Assembly: GCA_024220505.1 (NCBI GenBank)
Contig: JAKZZE010000030.1
Coordinates: forward strand, 310,001-374,000
DNA from: Rhizopus arrhizus
Taxonomy: Eukaryota; Mucoromycota; Mucoromycetes; Mucorales; Rhizopodaceae
Length of the DNA: 64,000 bases
Reading direction: 5' to 3'
In this document: one piece after another, positions 21,303 to 33,700 of the stretch
Layout: each line of letters starts with the position of its first letter
Position numbering within the stretch: position 1 is the first letter of the stretch
Made by a program: the position numbers and the translations under genes
The notes under the pieces: model-generated
Database searches by the model: none
Seen by the model: the letters and a program-made list of their open reading frames with translations, nothing else
Told to the model about the DNA's origin: nothing

Positions 21303-22103
21303 TTAAAAAAATGTCATTAAAGCAAAACAAGCATAAAACAAACCGACAGGATAAGCAACCAATATTCTTTGTTCACTCATATGCAGCACACTTGTAAACA
21401 TCCCTGAGCTTGAGTAAGTGCACCACAAAATACTGACAATTGTCAACAGAGTACCAATGATGTTATCCAACTTTAATACCACACTTAATCCACTTAACAT
21501 GACCATGGGTAGTAAACAATAGCCCAATACACTTGCTGTCCTTGATCCATCGATTCCGTTTTCACTCATCAAATTCAAAATAAGGTAGATGGATACAACG
21601 CCTAATACACCTACACCATAGATATAACCAAAATGTGCTTTTCTTGATAAGAGTAAAAAGGTACCAAATAAAAAAATGAATAAAAGTGGGCCAGCAAGAT
21701 CTGTATCGTCCATAATAGTACTTGGTACGGTACGGAAAGGATTCAATACGGTTAAACTCTACATGAAATAAGTTAAAAAGATGCACATACACATATATAA
21801 AGAGTTTACTTTAGTCTTGATATGCCCAAAATTTAATCCCAACTCTTCTAACAAAGGTGGTTCGTCAGCATATCCACCTGTACCAAACGCGCTCCAAAAG
21901 GATCCCGAAGTTGAGAAGTCATAATTAGTTGAACGCATGTCTCCTGTTGCTGCTGATGGAGGAGCACTGTAATAGTTGGCTGAATTATATTGATCTCCAT
22001 AACTTGATGAGTAAAACTGCAAACCATCGCTGGCTTGTTGTTGTCCATAATATTCATTTGTATTGTCAAAAAGAACAGAGTGAATTGGTTGATTTGAAGT
22101 CAT
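21303..22103 (-). CDS. yip1: Yip1/YIPF5-type Golgi membrane protein
   Basis: Two exons (22103-21810, 21758-21303) with a 51-nt intron give 249 residues. The N-terminus is Gln/Tyr/Ser-rich and cytosolic. It is followed by the family hallmark PPLLEELGLNFGHI, SLTVLNPFRTV and DDTDLAGPLLF, then about five membrane segments (FLFGTFLLLSRKAHFGYIYG..., VLGYCLLPMVMLSGLSVV...). Yip1 proteins bind Rab GTPases and act in COPII vesicle budding and ER-Golgi traffic. It lies between ClpX (101 bases upstream) and SMARCD (46 bases downstream) on the same strand. Confidence 0.95.
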
Positions 22104-22204
22104 CTTGCAAAAAGAAGAAGAAAAAAAAAGAAAAAGACAGAAAAGCTTTCAAAATTGTTTTGCTGTTGAACAGCAACTGTACGTCACACAATTTTATTAT
22201 TGAG

Positions 22205-24168
22205 TTAGATTTGAGTCATTCGTTCTTGGGTATCATCCTCTGTTAAATCAATACCATCGTCTTCTGATATGATCTTGTCTGCCAATTGTTTTTTCTCGCT
22301 GGTAAGATAAATAGGCGCTTTCTTCTTATTGACTACTTTGCTATCGATAATCACTTGTTTGATATGTGACTCTGGTGCATCATACATTGGGTCTAACAAA
22401 AGGTTTTCCTACGCGGTGTATTAGCATCCCTCATTGCTTAACTTGTTATTTGTATAGTACCATAATGCGTCTCAAGCCACGAGCGCCTGTCTTTTTTTCC
22501 AATGCTTGCGCTGCCACTGACTTTAGAGCATGTTGGCTAAACTTCAAGTGAACATTACTCAATTTGAATAATCCTTCATATTGCTTTAATAAAGAATTTT
22601 TGGGTTCCTTCAGGACACGAACAAGATCATTCACTTCTAAGTCATTTACAGAGGCTATCACAGGAATTCTACCAACAAACTCTGGAATAAACCCATACTT
22701 GATCAAATCAGAAGGCTCGACTGCATGTAACACATCCTTGTTTTTCTCATCTTTTTCTGATTTTAAATAAGCATCAAATCCAATGGACTACAGAAGGATC
22801 AGACTTTACAAATACACACTATTCATATGTACTTACACCTTTTGCCATCCTATCGCTCACAATCTTATCTAAACCAACAAACGCACCGCTTAAAATAAAT
22901 AAAATATTGCTTGTATCTACTGTATATGTTTCGCCCTTATTACTTGCACCACCATTACTACCCATCAATGATCCTCCACGCTTTGGATGGCTGGGCCCTG
23001 ATTTATCTGTCACGTTCACTATCGTACCTTCCAGCATTCTCAGCAGCGACTTGAAAAGATTAAGTATACAAAATATAAACCATCCTGTAATTTACCTGCT
23101 GCACTCCCTCACCCGATACGTCTCTTGAAGCTGTATGAGAATCTGATCTTCGGGATATCTTGTCGATTTCATCGATAAACACAATACCTGTTTCTGCCTT
23201 TTTCACATCATAATCGCATGCCTATAAAGATCTAAGTAACAAAGGATACTACTACCTTTGAACTGTACCTGAAGTAAACGTTGAATGACTAGCTCAATGT
23301 CTTCTCCTACATAGCCTGCTTGTGTAAAAGGAGTAGCGTCAGACATTGAAAAAGGAACCTGTAACACTTGGGCTAATGTCCTAGCTAATAACGTTTTGCC
23401 TAGCATACAAACAATAAGCTTTTCCTTTTTCCTATTTATTTTTTTATGCTCTCAATCAATGAATTACCTGAACCAGTGGGACCAATGAGTAGCACATTAC
23501 TTTTATCATGAACAGTTGAATCTTGATCATTAAACACCAGGACAGACCTTGAATCCATTTCACTATGTAATATTTGCTTATTAGCATCTGAATTTGGATG
23601 TCCTTCGGTTGGAGGGTTGATCCAGGCTCTTCTTTGTGAACCTAGAACCATTTATCAGTTTTTGCTTTCTTGTTGCTATTTCCCATTACCATAAATTGTG
23701 TTATTTTGGTTTAAATCACTATTATTATTTTCTGTTTGAATGGTGGCATAATAATTGTCTTGATAATGATGTTCTGCATGAGCTTCATCTTCTACTTTAG
23801 TCTGTCTTTTCATATTGGCTTGTACACGATTGTAATGGTTAAAGACGGCTACGGCAAGTATCTTTTTAGCTCTTTCTTGACCGATAACATATTCATTTAA
23901 ATGCTGAACAATCTACTTTTCTTTTGTTAGTACAGCTACCCATACGTTATAATAGACAACGAACCGAACGAGGATTATTGATGTGAGATGATTCTAAATG
24001 ATTCAAAGGAGGATCTACTATTGTTCTTTTTGTAGGTGGTTGTGCAGAAAGGTTATCAATACCCATCAAACCACCCCCACTGTGTTCTGCGCTGTGATAT
24101 GTTCTTAGTAACAAGAGCGTGGGTCTAAATATCAAAGGTTTGTTATATAAAGTAGTTGCAAGTCTCAT
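22205..24168 (-). CDS. Mitochondrial ClpX-type AAA+ unfoldase
   Basis: Eight exons (24168-23965, 23912-23690, 23641-23468, 23399-23269, 23221-23096, 23049-22837, 22787-22461, 22408-22205) sum to 1602 nt, 533 residues. The N-terminus [20 protein letters not shown] with Arg and no acids is a mitochondrial presequence. The bacterial zinc-binding domain is absent, as in fungal Mcx1. Motifs: [12 protein letters not shown], Walker A GPTGSGKT (split by intron 3), pore loop AGYVGED, Walker [18 protein letters not shown], arginine finger region [10 protein letters not shown], and sensor-2 KTGARGLRR. The ClpP-docking tripeptide IGF is present (SIGFDA, about residues 358-363). Exon 1's donor (TCG|GTTCGT) is non-ideal, so that junction is the least certain. 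Confidence 0.93.
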
Positions 24169-24960
24169 CGTAATTGTAAAGAAAAAAAAAAAAAAAATAG
24201 ATATCTGCATTTAGGCTATATTTATTTTCTTATCGTCTGAGTCATAAACTGTCGTTACTCCAAGCTCTTTTTTTATTCAACGGTGCATGATTTAAAAAAA
24301 AAGCCAAAAAAAAAACTTCAAGTATTTGTTAATCTGAATATCATATCAAACTGCTTGCTTCTTCAAGAAACTAGATAAAGCTTTAAAGGTTCGAAAAAAT
24401 GTAATATTGATGTGTTTGCAATAATACAATGCTTCTTTATACAACAGTCAAGTTGTTATCTTTTACAGGAGTCACCAAGCCCCTTACGCACTTATTAAAA
24501 AGAACAAAGTGCTTGCTTTTTTTTAAATAAAATAACAGAAGCTTCAGTATTTGGTTAATGACTTACAATAGGTTGAATTTAGGCAAAATAAAAAAAAAGC
24601 ATGTTGTACACTTTCAGTTATGTTGCTAGCCATTTTGAGAAAATGTAGATATTGAATTTTCAATTTGAATCTGTGTATCGGAAAGTTTTATTTTGCTTTC
24701 TAATTCTTCTCGCTTTACTATCATAAAAATATTTGTAATAGACTAAACACGATCAGCATCTTGCAAATTGACACTCAAACCGTTAAACATATTATCATCC
24801 ATGCATTGTTCCATTCATCTCTTTTTTTACTCTTGACCCCAAATAGGTTGTCTATCTTTCATTACTTTCTTTAGTAGTTGATCTGATTCACGCAAACAGA
24901 TGTAACAAGCATTGTGCGCCCATAAAAACAAGCGTTTGCAACACAGTTTGCGCTTGAAGA
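24169..24960. other. Intergenic AT-rich DNA upstream of ClpX
   Basis: No gene is seen. An A-run at 24182-24197 on the plus strand lies just upstream of the ClpX start. Confidence 0.4.
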
Positions 24961-24964
24961 TCCC

Positions 24965-25378
24965 TTTCGCGCACTAGAATGGCTCTTCTCTGTCGCGTAG
25001 CATTAAATTGTATTTTATGCTTCATCGGCTTATTCCTGTACATCTCACGGGCGATAAGTGTCTATTGTGTGGTTTCATTAAAGAATGCTGAGCATTTCCT
25101 TTGGGCTTGTCCTTTCATGAAATCTGTTTGTGAAACACTTTCTACCAGATTTTCGGAAACCCTATCTACTTTAAACTTTGGATAAATTTCACTTTCACCA
25201 TCTATCAACATGAAATGCTTTCTTGTTAGAAGCTGATCTTTCAAACTTTTATAGCTTGTTGTCTTCTGGACCTTTGAAAACTATATTGGAAACTTGTATT
25301 TGAAGGTGCTCTATTTTGGCCCGAGTGAAGTAGCAGCTAGAATAACTCTTGTGCTTAAGCGCATTGACAAAGAAATTA
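24965..25378 (+). mobile_element. LINE ORF2 C-terminal remnant
   Basis: Frames on the plus strand give DKCLLCGF, then after one shift KNAEHFLWACPFMKSVCETL, the cysteine/histidine segment after reverse transcriptase in this LINE group. Later come WTFENYIG and, in another frame, FEGALFWPSEVAARITLVLK. At least three frameshifts and no tail are visible. Origin is clear from the AEHFLWACP phrase, but it is heavily decayed. Confidence 0.55.
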
Positions 25379-25380
25379 GA

Positions 25381-25816
25381 ATGTAATATCAACAAAATTA
25401 TATACAGAACGAATAAGCAATAATAAGACCTTTGTTTCTCCCCTTTTCTTTATTCGTGTATATTGCTTATACATAATCTTTAATAAATCTCTTCACACGC
25501 AAAAACCTTTCTTTTATTTGTATATTTTTAAAGGTCGCATGGTAGCAATATGAACAATAGCGTTTTACATTAAAAATGGCAAGTATCGTCAGCAGAGAAA
25601 AATGATTTTTCAACTCACATTACTTACGGAATAACCTCTGTGGATTTTCTTGATTTTCAATACACTTAGAGATTGTTGCATCATTATTAAACTTAGCTGT
25701 CGACAGAAAAGAAGTAGACTAGCCTGCGCTCATTGCAGAGATAATATGGCGGAGAGAGTTTGGCTCGTGAGTGTGGTGATCAGAAGCAAAGAATCAAGGT
25801 AGTTGCCAAGGACATG
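25381..25816. other. Intergenic, no gene seen
   Basis: AT-rich DNA with CT-rich runs; nothing supported. Confidence 0.35.
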
Positions 25817-26160
25817 AGCTACAAACTTGTCAAATTTAATGAATATGCCTAGTAGGATATTCAAGATGCTCTTTTACAATGCCAAAATAAACAAAAGTCG
25901 GTCTCTAGGTCCAGTGAAGAAAATTACAAGTAGTCTACAGAAGAGTAGGAACGTGCTGTATCTGGATACGACGCTATTTACTAAGAAGACAATTAGAAAC
26001 TGTCCACTGGTATTATCGTAGACAGTAAAGTCAAAGAACTGGCAGGTATTTTTTTCTTTTAAGTATTTTGTATGCTCAATGGTTCTGGACCTAGATGATC
26101 AAGCTTGGAAGAGCTGTTTTGCCTTACTTAAACTAAATGAAATAAAATTATCTAGAGTAA
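25817..26160 (+). pseudogene. Broken copy C of the mucoralean-specific family, with six in-frame stops
   Basis: From ATG 25817 (MSYKLVKFNEYA) one frame continues for 75 codons through TAG TAG, TAG, TAG, TAA and TAG, with protein-like sequence between (DIQDALLQCQNKQK, ERAVSGYDAIY) into KLSTGIIVDSKVKEL, the family LSTGK..D block. After a probable decayed intron, VLDLDDQAWKSCFALLKLNEIK aligns with IFDTSDPVWETYFTPKELKE of copy A. Similarity ends near 26160. Every stop is one C-to-T change from a Gln codon. Confidence 0.5.
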
Positions 26161-26479
26161 AACCTCTGAAGAATAGCTCTGAAAAGCTTGGGTTGCATTT
26201 GGGTTTATATGACAGGAAGTGGGGAGGGGGAGGATTGGGCTTAATTGTATAAATTAGCAAATAGCAAAAGCACCATTCTATCAGAATTTGAAAAGAAGTG
26301 AGTCCTCGAGAGTATGATTGGAGTCTCTGAACTCTTCTTAACTAGTACGAGTCGAGTTTGAATGACTATTCTAAGTCTGATCCTCTGCATCAATTATGGC
26401 AATTTGTTTATAGGCAATTTAATGACTGCAGTGCGAGAGCAATGCTCGATGAAGGTTGCGGTATTATTGTAGCCCATCG

Positions 26480-27063
26480 CCATAAACAATGAACACTTTT
26501 TGGAAGCACAAAAAAGATGCCAAAAAACGATTATGGGAGCAAGACTGAATGTTTTATCCAGAAGCGATCCTGATGAACTAGGCTCCTGTAAAGTAAGAAA
26601 GGGCGTTGTAGTAGCTGTGGATGGCTAATACATTGTTGATGGGCTTGCCAAATCTCCAAAAGCATTGGAAGACATTATCTCTCCATTGGCTGAGAAAAAT
26701 CCAGGCTAAATAAAAATAATGTCAATGATTGGATTTCTAATGATACGTAAGTAAGCTATAAAGTAGAAGGGTTGTAACTAACAATAATATATCTGCATAG
26801 GATTGAACATGAATTGTTAAGAATGAAAACTCCAGTAGGAAACTCAATCATGCGTATCTCCAAGACACCAAGGTTTGAATTTCCTTCTTACATCAAAAAC
26901 ATAGAAGTTTATTTCACCTCAATGTTTTCTATTGCTTAGAAAGCCAAACAAGTCATGCTGAACATAGTCCGTGATTTAAGCAATCGAAAGAAAAAGGCTA
27001 TTGAAATTTCTGTCAGTGCAAATAGCTCTGTTTTGTTTCCTCACTCCTTCATTCGTAGTTTGT
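26480..27063 (+). other. Decayed coding remnants, unassigned
   Basis: At 26485-26628 a plus frame reads NNEHFLEAQKRCQKTIMGA and LSRSDPDELG, faintly like the thumb region of LINE reverse transcriptases. At about 26705-27063, DWISNDT joins across a plausible intron (GTAAGTAAGC...GCATAG) to IEHELLRMKTPVGNSIMRIS. Further on, KKAKQVMLNIVRDLSNRKKK stays open to a stop at about 27063. No consistent gene model could be built, so these look like fossil fragments. Confidence 0.25.
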
Positions 27064-27399
27064 AAGCCTTTTCTTTTCTTTACTAATAAATTCCCGTATA
27101 GCATGTTTATTGAATACATATATAAAATTAAAAGTACAAAGGCTTTATTGAAAAGCGTCAAGTTTAAAATTTAAAACTATCAATTAATACATAGTCTCTC
27201 TTTGTTTCAAAGCAATAAGCTTTTATTTACGGGAACAGTATGAGAAGATGCGGACTTTCTGCTTCTAGTCCCCAAATTTCAACATATTAAAGCCTTAAGA
27301 ACTACAAAGTACTAATACAGTACTTTTTTCCTCTTTGGTTCACTAAAATAAATTTCAGAGCGTCTACTACTAATCGCCACATAAGAAACGTCTACTGGA

Positions 27400-27426
27400 C
27401 CCAACTTACAAAAAAGATAAGTTGGG
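27400..27426. repeat. Perfect 9-bp hairpin
   Basis: CCCAACTTA (27400-27408) pairs with TAAGTTGGG (27418-27426) around a 9-nt loop, about 340 bases upstream of the Sen1 start. Role unknown. Confidence 0.6.
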
Positions 27427-27611
27427 ATAATAATTGGGTTGATGGTTACTCTTTTTAATAAAAATAGTGGCTTTGGCTGAAGCTTGTGATTTTATTGGCT
27501 GAAAGAACCTCTTTTTTTTGGGTCGAAGAGTAAAAAACCTCAATCATTTTAAAAGACATTCCCTAAAGAGTTACTGCTTTTTGTCCAGTTTTTTTTTTTT
27601 CGTGTTTTGGC

Positions 27612-27612
<1 letters not shown>

Positions 27613-27678
<66 letters not shown>
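27613..27678. repeat. Poly(dT) tract, 66 bases, upstream of Sen1
   Basis: An uninterrupted run of T ending 90 bases before the Sen1 ATG. Poly(dA:dT) tracts exclude nucleosomes and often mark fungal promoters. The exact length may be unreliable in sequence data. Confidence 0.85.
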
Positions 27679-27768
27679 CTTATTTTTATTTTCTTTTTAT
27701 CCATTTTGAAAATATATAGACTTTCTTATACGGTTCAATAGATCCTATTTTGTCTCTCCCTTCTTCCT

Positions 27769-30700
27769 ATGAGTAGCATTACAAACGATTCACGACTTCA
27801 AAACTTGATAAATCTACTCGAGAAAAGGACACAACATAGAGACGACGTTGACTTGGAGACCAAGTTTTTTAATGACGCTTTAGAATATCTCTTATCAGTC
27901 AACCACTGGTGGTGTAGCAGTGAGAACTTATTATCCATTGCACGTGAATCGCTTTGGTTATTTTCACTTCCTGATCATGATCCGATCGTTCAATATAAAA
28001 CTAAGCTCAACTTGCAACTCAAATCATGTGCTTATTGTGCCAAAGAATATCAAATTTCTAAAATATCTGTTAGAAAAAGGTCTTTTTTAAGAGAGCAAAG
28101 AAAGGAAGTTGTTGACATTCTTTTATTAGATATGAAGACTTATTTCCTCAACACACAGTTGATCAGTTTTTTCACATTCTTAATCAATTTGATCTAACGA
28201 GGATCAAATCAACACTAAAACAATTCGAGTCTGTGTCGGATGGCGCAGTATGTGCCTTACTCGAAATTGTCTACAATCAACAACTATTAAGTGATGCGGA
28301 ATGCGATGACCTATTCTGCAGCATGTTTAACCACATTCAACAGACAGGACTCTTCCCCACCTTGGATACCGATACCGCAGTATATTTATTTCGACTCAGC
28401 CTACACCATCATCGTATAGTGAGATTCTGGACGAGAAAATTGCTCGAAAAGTTTATTCAAACAGAGCAATGTGTCCCGGACGAATCTTTAGAGGGCCTCT
28501 GTAAGGACCTGCTGCGATCACTGGCCGACGGAACTGCTTTGCAGCTCCCTTTTCCGTTAACAGAGGATGTGGGTGAACGCTGGAAGACACTTCGTTTGAT
28601 TGCAACCGCTGTTACATCTGACATACTCCATCAAAGTTTGCTCGATGCTCAGGTATCCATGACGCTTTTAATTCGCAGACAGCTGTCAACATCATCCGAG
28701 TGGCTAGGCGAGATCCTGAAGACGATGACCATCATGCTCCTCAAGTTACAGTCGAAGTTTTGGGGTACGATTGAGAATGATTGGACAGTGTATTATGATA
28801 TTATAAAACAGATATGTGAGCACCATGTCTTTCAATCAGTTATGAAAATTGCACGCGAAGGAAATGTAGGCAAGATATTACAAAAGGATGGTACTCGATA
28901 TCCAGAGGACAAGCTGATAGCAAAGATCAAGGGTATTCTCGAGTGGATGTATCCTTACTGGTCTTCTCTTCGACAATCTCCGGTGGAGAGTCAGATGACA
29001 GAAAAGATACTGGATACTACCTTTGGCTATTTTCAAATGGATACCTGGGGTGTCATGAGTCGAGCGTATTGTGCTGAACTTGGCTTGCAGATCATTGATC
29101 AATGTCTGTCGGACGATCGAGTGCCAATGGCCAAGATTGAAGAGTATGTGCCCAAGATGGTGTCTTTTGCAAAGATTGATGCTTCCAGTTTACCAGTCAT
29201 TGTTCAGCATATGCCTCGAGTGGCTCTCAACATCTTGGACGATCTGGCTGATAAACACTCGAGCTCTGTAATTTCTGCTTTTCAATCTATTTTTCAAGCT
29301 AACCTAGGCGAAGCTGCCTTGGTCAAGGATATACATTATCAAGCCATCTGGAATGCCTTGATGTTTCACATCGACCGAGAGCCATCGTCTTGCTTTGTCA
29401 ATATCATCTTGAAAGCTTACGCAGCAGTCGCCACTGTAGACTTGCCTGATCTTGCGCAACAGGCCAATAAGAGTGCTTTACCGGCACAAGTATCCTTTGT
29501 TGCTGAACAAATACACAACATACATGTTCACGTCATCCGTATACTGCCAAAGATACCACCACCACAAAAAATCGAGTCTGACCTGATCAAGCCAATTCTT
29601 CACCTACACGGCTCTCAATATACAGAACTTCGAGCCTGGGTGATGCAGACCGACTCTCTCGACCCGTTCAACTCGCAGCCATCTGACCAATTACTGGAGG
29701 CCATCAACGCAATCTTACAAGAATATATAATTTTATTCAACACACCACTTGATATCTTTAAATCCATACCAGGATTAACCAACCTCTTACGATTCTATCT
29801 GCCTGCTCTGACCAAAAATGAAAAGCCTGCAAGTGCACATGACCTTGGCTCTTTTTGGGACGCTTGCTGGAAAACAAGCGGTTATGTCTTTGACAAAGGT
29901 CTGACGTGGGCCGAGTCCTACAAGCCGCGTGAGGTTGTGGATACATTAATACCCATGCTAGATATCGCGACCGGTCTGATGGATGTTCGATCATGGTTTG
30001 AGCAAACCATTTCACCCGATAATACCCTTTCCTATAGCCATGTCTGCAGCTCTGTCGATTTTCTCTCGCAATGGGTTTATGTCACCCGACAAGATGTTAT
30101 TTCCCGCCTACAACCTTTATTGATTGCCCTTTTGGATACGCTCAAGAAGATGGAGATGAAGATTTCTGTTGATGCCTATGACCGATTGATGACGGCTGCC
30201 ACAGGGGTCAACGCGTGCAGACTGTCAGCTACCGAAAGAGAAAGATTGTTTATGGCGCTTAGTGCTCATGAACCTGCTAATTTTATCTTTCTCAATGACA
30301 GCGATGATGAAGAGGTCGAATGGCAACCTATCAACACAACGGCCAGTAATAGCCCGGCAAGAGATCAAGCCCCATCAAATAGCCATTCGGCTACACAGAG
30401 CAAGATTACATCCTTTTTTGGAGCATCTGAAGAGAATCCACAAGTGATTTCAGATGATGAATTCGACGCCGAGTATGGAGAGATTGACATAGCACAGATA
30501 GTGGAGAAAGGTTGGCTTGATTCGACACCAAAAGAAGAAGAAAAGAAGAAGGATTTAAAGCCTAAGGCAGTCAAGATAGAAATACCCACAAGAAACCGAG
30601 AAGAAAGGACAGAGAGTCCAAAACGACATGTATCACGTGTATATGTTCCTCAAACAAAGCAGCAGACGTATGCTGTGACATCAACCGGCCGCAAGCTGAA

Positions 30701-33700
30701 GCCTCCACCCATGGGATTCTCAAAGCTAAAGAACTTGAGAGAAGAATTCAAGGCCGAGCAGAGGTTGATGGCGACAGTGAAATCTCCATCAAGCGTAGTC
30801 AACCGACGATATTCGGATCACTCTTCATCAGATTCATCAGATGATGATGGAGAAGGTGGTCTAGAGGGACTTGTGAATGATATGGATCACCACGCCGCAA
30901 ACATAAAAGCTGAAAGTGCAAGTGTCAAAGCTCTGTTTGATACCAAACCAAAGCGTACAATCAAGCTGATCGAGACACCCATCACAAACGAATATCTGCA
31001 GCGAAAAGAAAAACGTGTGAAGGCTCAGATTCGAAAGCAAAAGATTACACCCAACATTGATGGGTTATACAAGGCTATCCTGACCTGGGATGTCACGATC
31101 AACAGTGAATCACCTCCTTCTAGTGTAGATTATGAACGTGTGCCGACCACCTTTAGCTCTTTCAAGGACTACCGAGCCTCATTTGAGCCACTTCTAATTG
31201 CCGAAGCTTGGGCTCAGATTCAACGTGCCAAGGAAGGCCTTTCTGCATCCGATGTACTCGAACAATGCTCCGTCACGGGTCGTTGTCATACCAATGATTT
31301 TGTAGACATTACATTTGCTTTGCCAATGAATATGATTACTAATAATATCTCTGTGGATGATCTTGTCTGTGTTGCTAATCATTTCGGCTCTGCCTTTTTC
31401 AATGATCCCTCTCAGCTTACCGATGGAAGCATGAATGTGAAACCTTGGAAGGGTCGTGCGTTTTTAGGAAAGATAAATTCAATCAATCAAACAAAGAATA
31501 TGGGTGAAGTTTCTGTTCGAGCTTATTTTGGTCCAGATCGTATCAGTATCTTGAACTCTCTTTCTCCCAAGACGGTCTGGAGTATGCTTCGTATCATGAG
31601 GTAAATTGATTATTTGTGAAAAAAGAAAGAAGACTTATTTTCTCGTAAACAGTCTTACAACTGCTATGCGTGAATATGCGGCCTTGGAAGGTTTAGAACA
31701 TTACGATCTTGGCCCCGAGATCCTTTCTCCTACGCCCACGACAATGAAAAAACCAAGTACTTCAGTCATTCAACAATATTGTACAAATTATAATGTCAAT
31801 GAACCACAAGCGGAGGCCATTGCATCTGCCATTCAAAAGAAGAAAGGATTTTCCTTGATTCAGGGGTAAAAAAATAAGAAGCAAAAAGAGAAAGAAACTT
31901 AACTTTTGATAGACCGCCTGGTACTGGTAAAACAAAGACCATTCTGGCTTTGATTGTATCTTTGCTTGATCAACGTCAGGGATACAGCAAACTTTTGGTA
32001 TGTGCGCCGAGTAATGCTGCCGTAGACGAAATCACCAAGCGACTGAAAGAAGGCGTGATGACAGCTCAAGGAATCAAGAAACCCAATGTGGTTCGTATCG
32101 GTGTAGCCGACTCGGTCAATGCGAGTGTGAAGGATCGTATATTGGATCGTTTGATCGAGGCAGAGATGGAAGCCAAGATTGGGAATGATGCGACAATGTC
32201 AAAGATGGGTGCACGTCTGGACACGTTGCATAGTGAGATTCGTAATTTACAGATTGGGTTGGACGATGTCGATCGAGAGATCACACAAGCCGGAAGCGAC
32301 ATGGTTCAGATGTCTATCCTTCGTAGCAAACGCAAGGCGTTGGGTGCCAAGTTGACCAAAGCCAAGATGTCTCTTAGAGAGGCCTATCAGGATCAAAAGA
32401 ATTATGGCCAAGAAATGGAGGTTTCTCGTGTGCGTGCTCGTCAAAAGGTGTTTGCGAATGCAGATGTGGTCTGTGCTACTCTGAGTGGAAGTGGTCATGA
32501 TATGTTGACGAGTATGGGTGCCTCGTTTGAGACCGTGATTGTGGATGAAGCAGCTCAATCTATCGAGATTAGTTCATTGATTCCCTTAAAGTTTGACACC
32601 CAAAGATGTATTCTAGTAGGAGATCCTAATCAGCTACCACCCACTGTTATGTCTACCGTGGCAGCCAAATATGATTATCAGCAAAGTTTGTTCATGAGAT
32701 TGGAAAAAACCGTTGGAAAGGAAGTTAATTTGCTAAGGTAATGACGAGAAAAGAAAAGATGTACATGTGAACTAAACGTACCGTAGCATCCAATATCGTA
32801 TGCATCCAGAAATCAGTACTTTTCCTAGTAAACTATTTTATCAATCTCGGCTACAAGATGGGCCCGGGATGGATAAGATATCATCAGCTATTTGGCATGC
32901 ATTACCTGAATTTCCACCTTACTGCTTTTATGATGTTCGTGATGGGCAAGAAAAGATGGGAAGAGGAAAATCTATTTTCAATGTGGCAGAAGCGGATGCT
33001 GCTGTTTGTTTAGTGGATCTGCTTCTTACCAAGTTGCCTACAATTAAGGTATTCAGAAAAAGCTCACGTCTTGATGTTTTAGAAGCTAAATCATATAATT
33101 ATTAGTTTGCATCAAAGATCGGTGTCATTACACCCTACAAACAACAAGTAGGTCAACTGAAGGCTCGATTTCAAAAAAGATTTGGTAATGGCATCGTGGA
33201 TGCTATTGATTTCAATACTGTAGATGGTTTTCAAGGACAGGAGAAAGAGATTGTTATTTTCTCCTGTGTTAGAGCTGGATCAGGTACAAATAAAAAAAGC
33301 TACTGTAAAGGGCTATGAAATTCATTGCTTTCTTTTTAGGTCGTGGTATTGGTTTCTTGGCTGATATGCGTCGTATGAATGTAGGATTAACAAGAGCTAA
33401 ATGTTCCTTATTTGTATTGGGTCACGCAAGGTCATTATCAAGAAGTGAGTACTGGGGTGACCTTGTGCGCGATGCTGAAAAAAGATCACTCATTAGAGAG
33501 GTAAGAAAAGAAAAAAAAATATGTACAATAAAAACTAATGATTGTATAGTGTGGATACCCGTATTTTCAACACCGTATGAACGGATCAAAAGTACCTCAA
33601 AACATTTATGAAAAGGATGCTGCTGCTTTACCATCAACGCAGTCTATTACATATGCAAAGGGACCCATCAAGATCCATGAACCCCATTCACCTCGTCTAG

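Noticed and set aside
25817..26010. Reassigned stop codons (TAA/TAG read as Gln)
   Set aside because: All intact genes in the window use TAA, TAG and TGA normally as stops; this is a pseudogene.
27518..27709. Open frame of about 30 phenylalanines
   Set aside because: It is only the translation of the 66-base poly(dT) tract upstream of Sen1.
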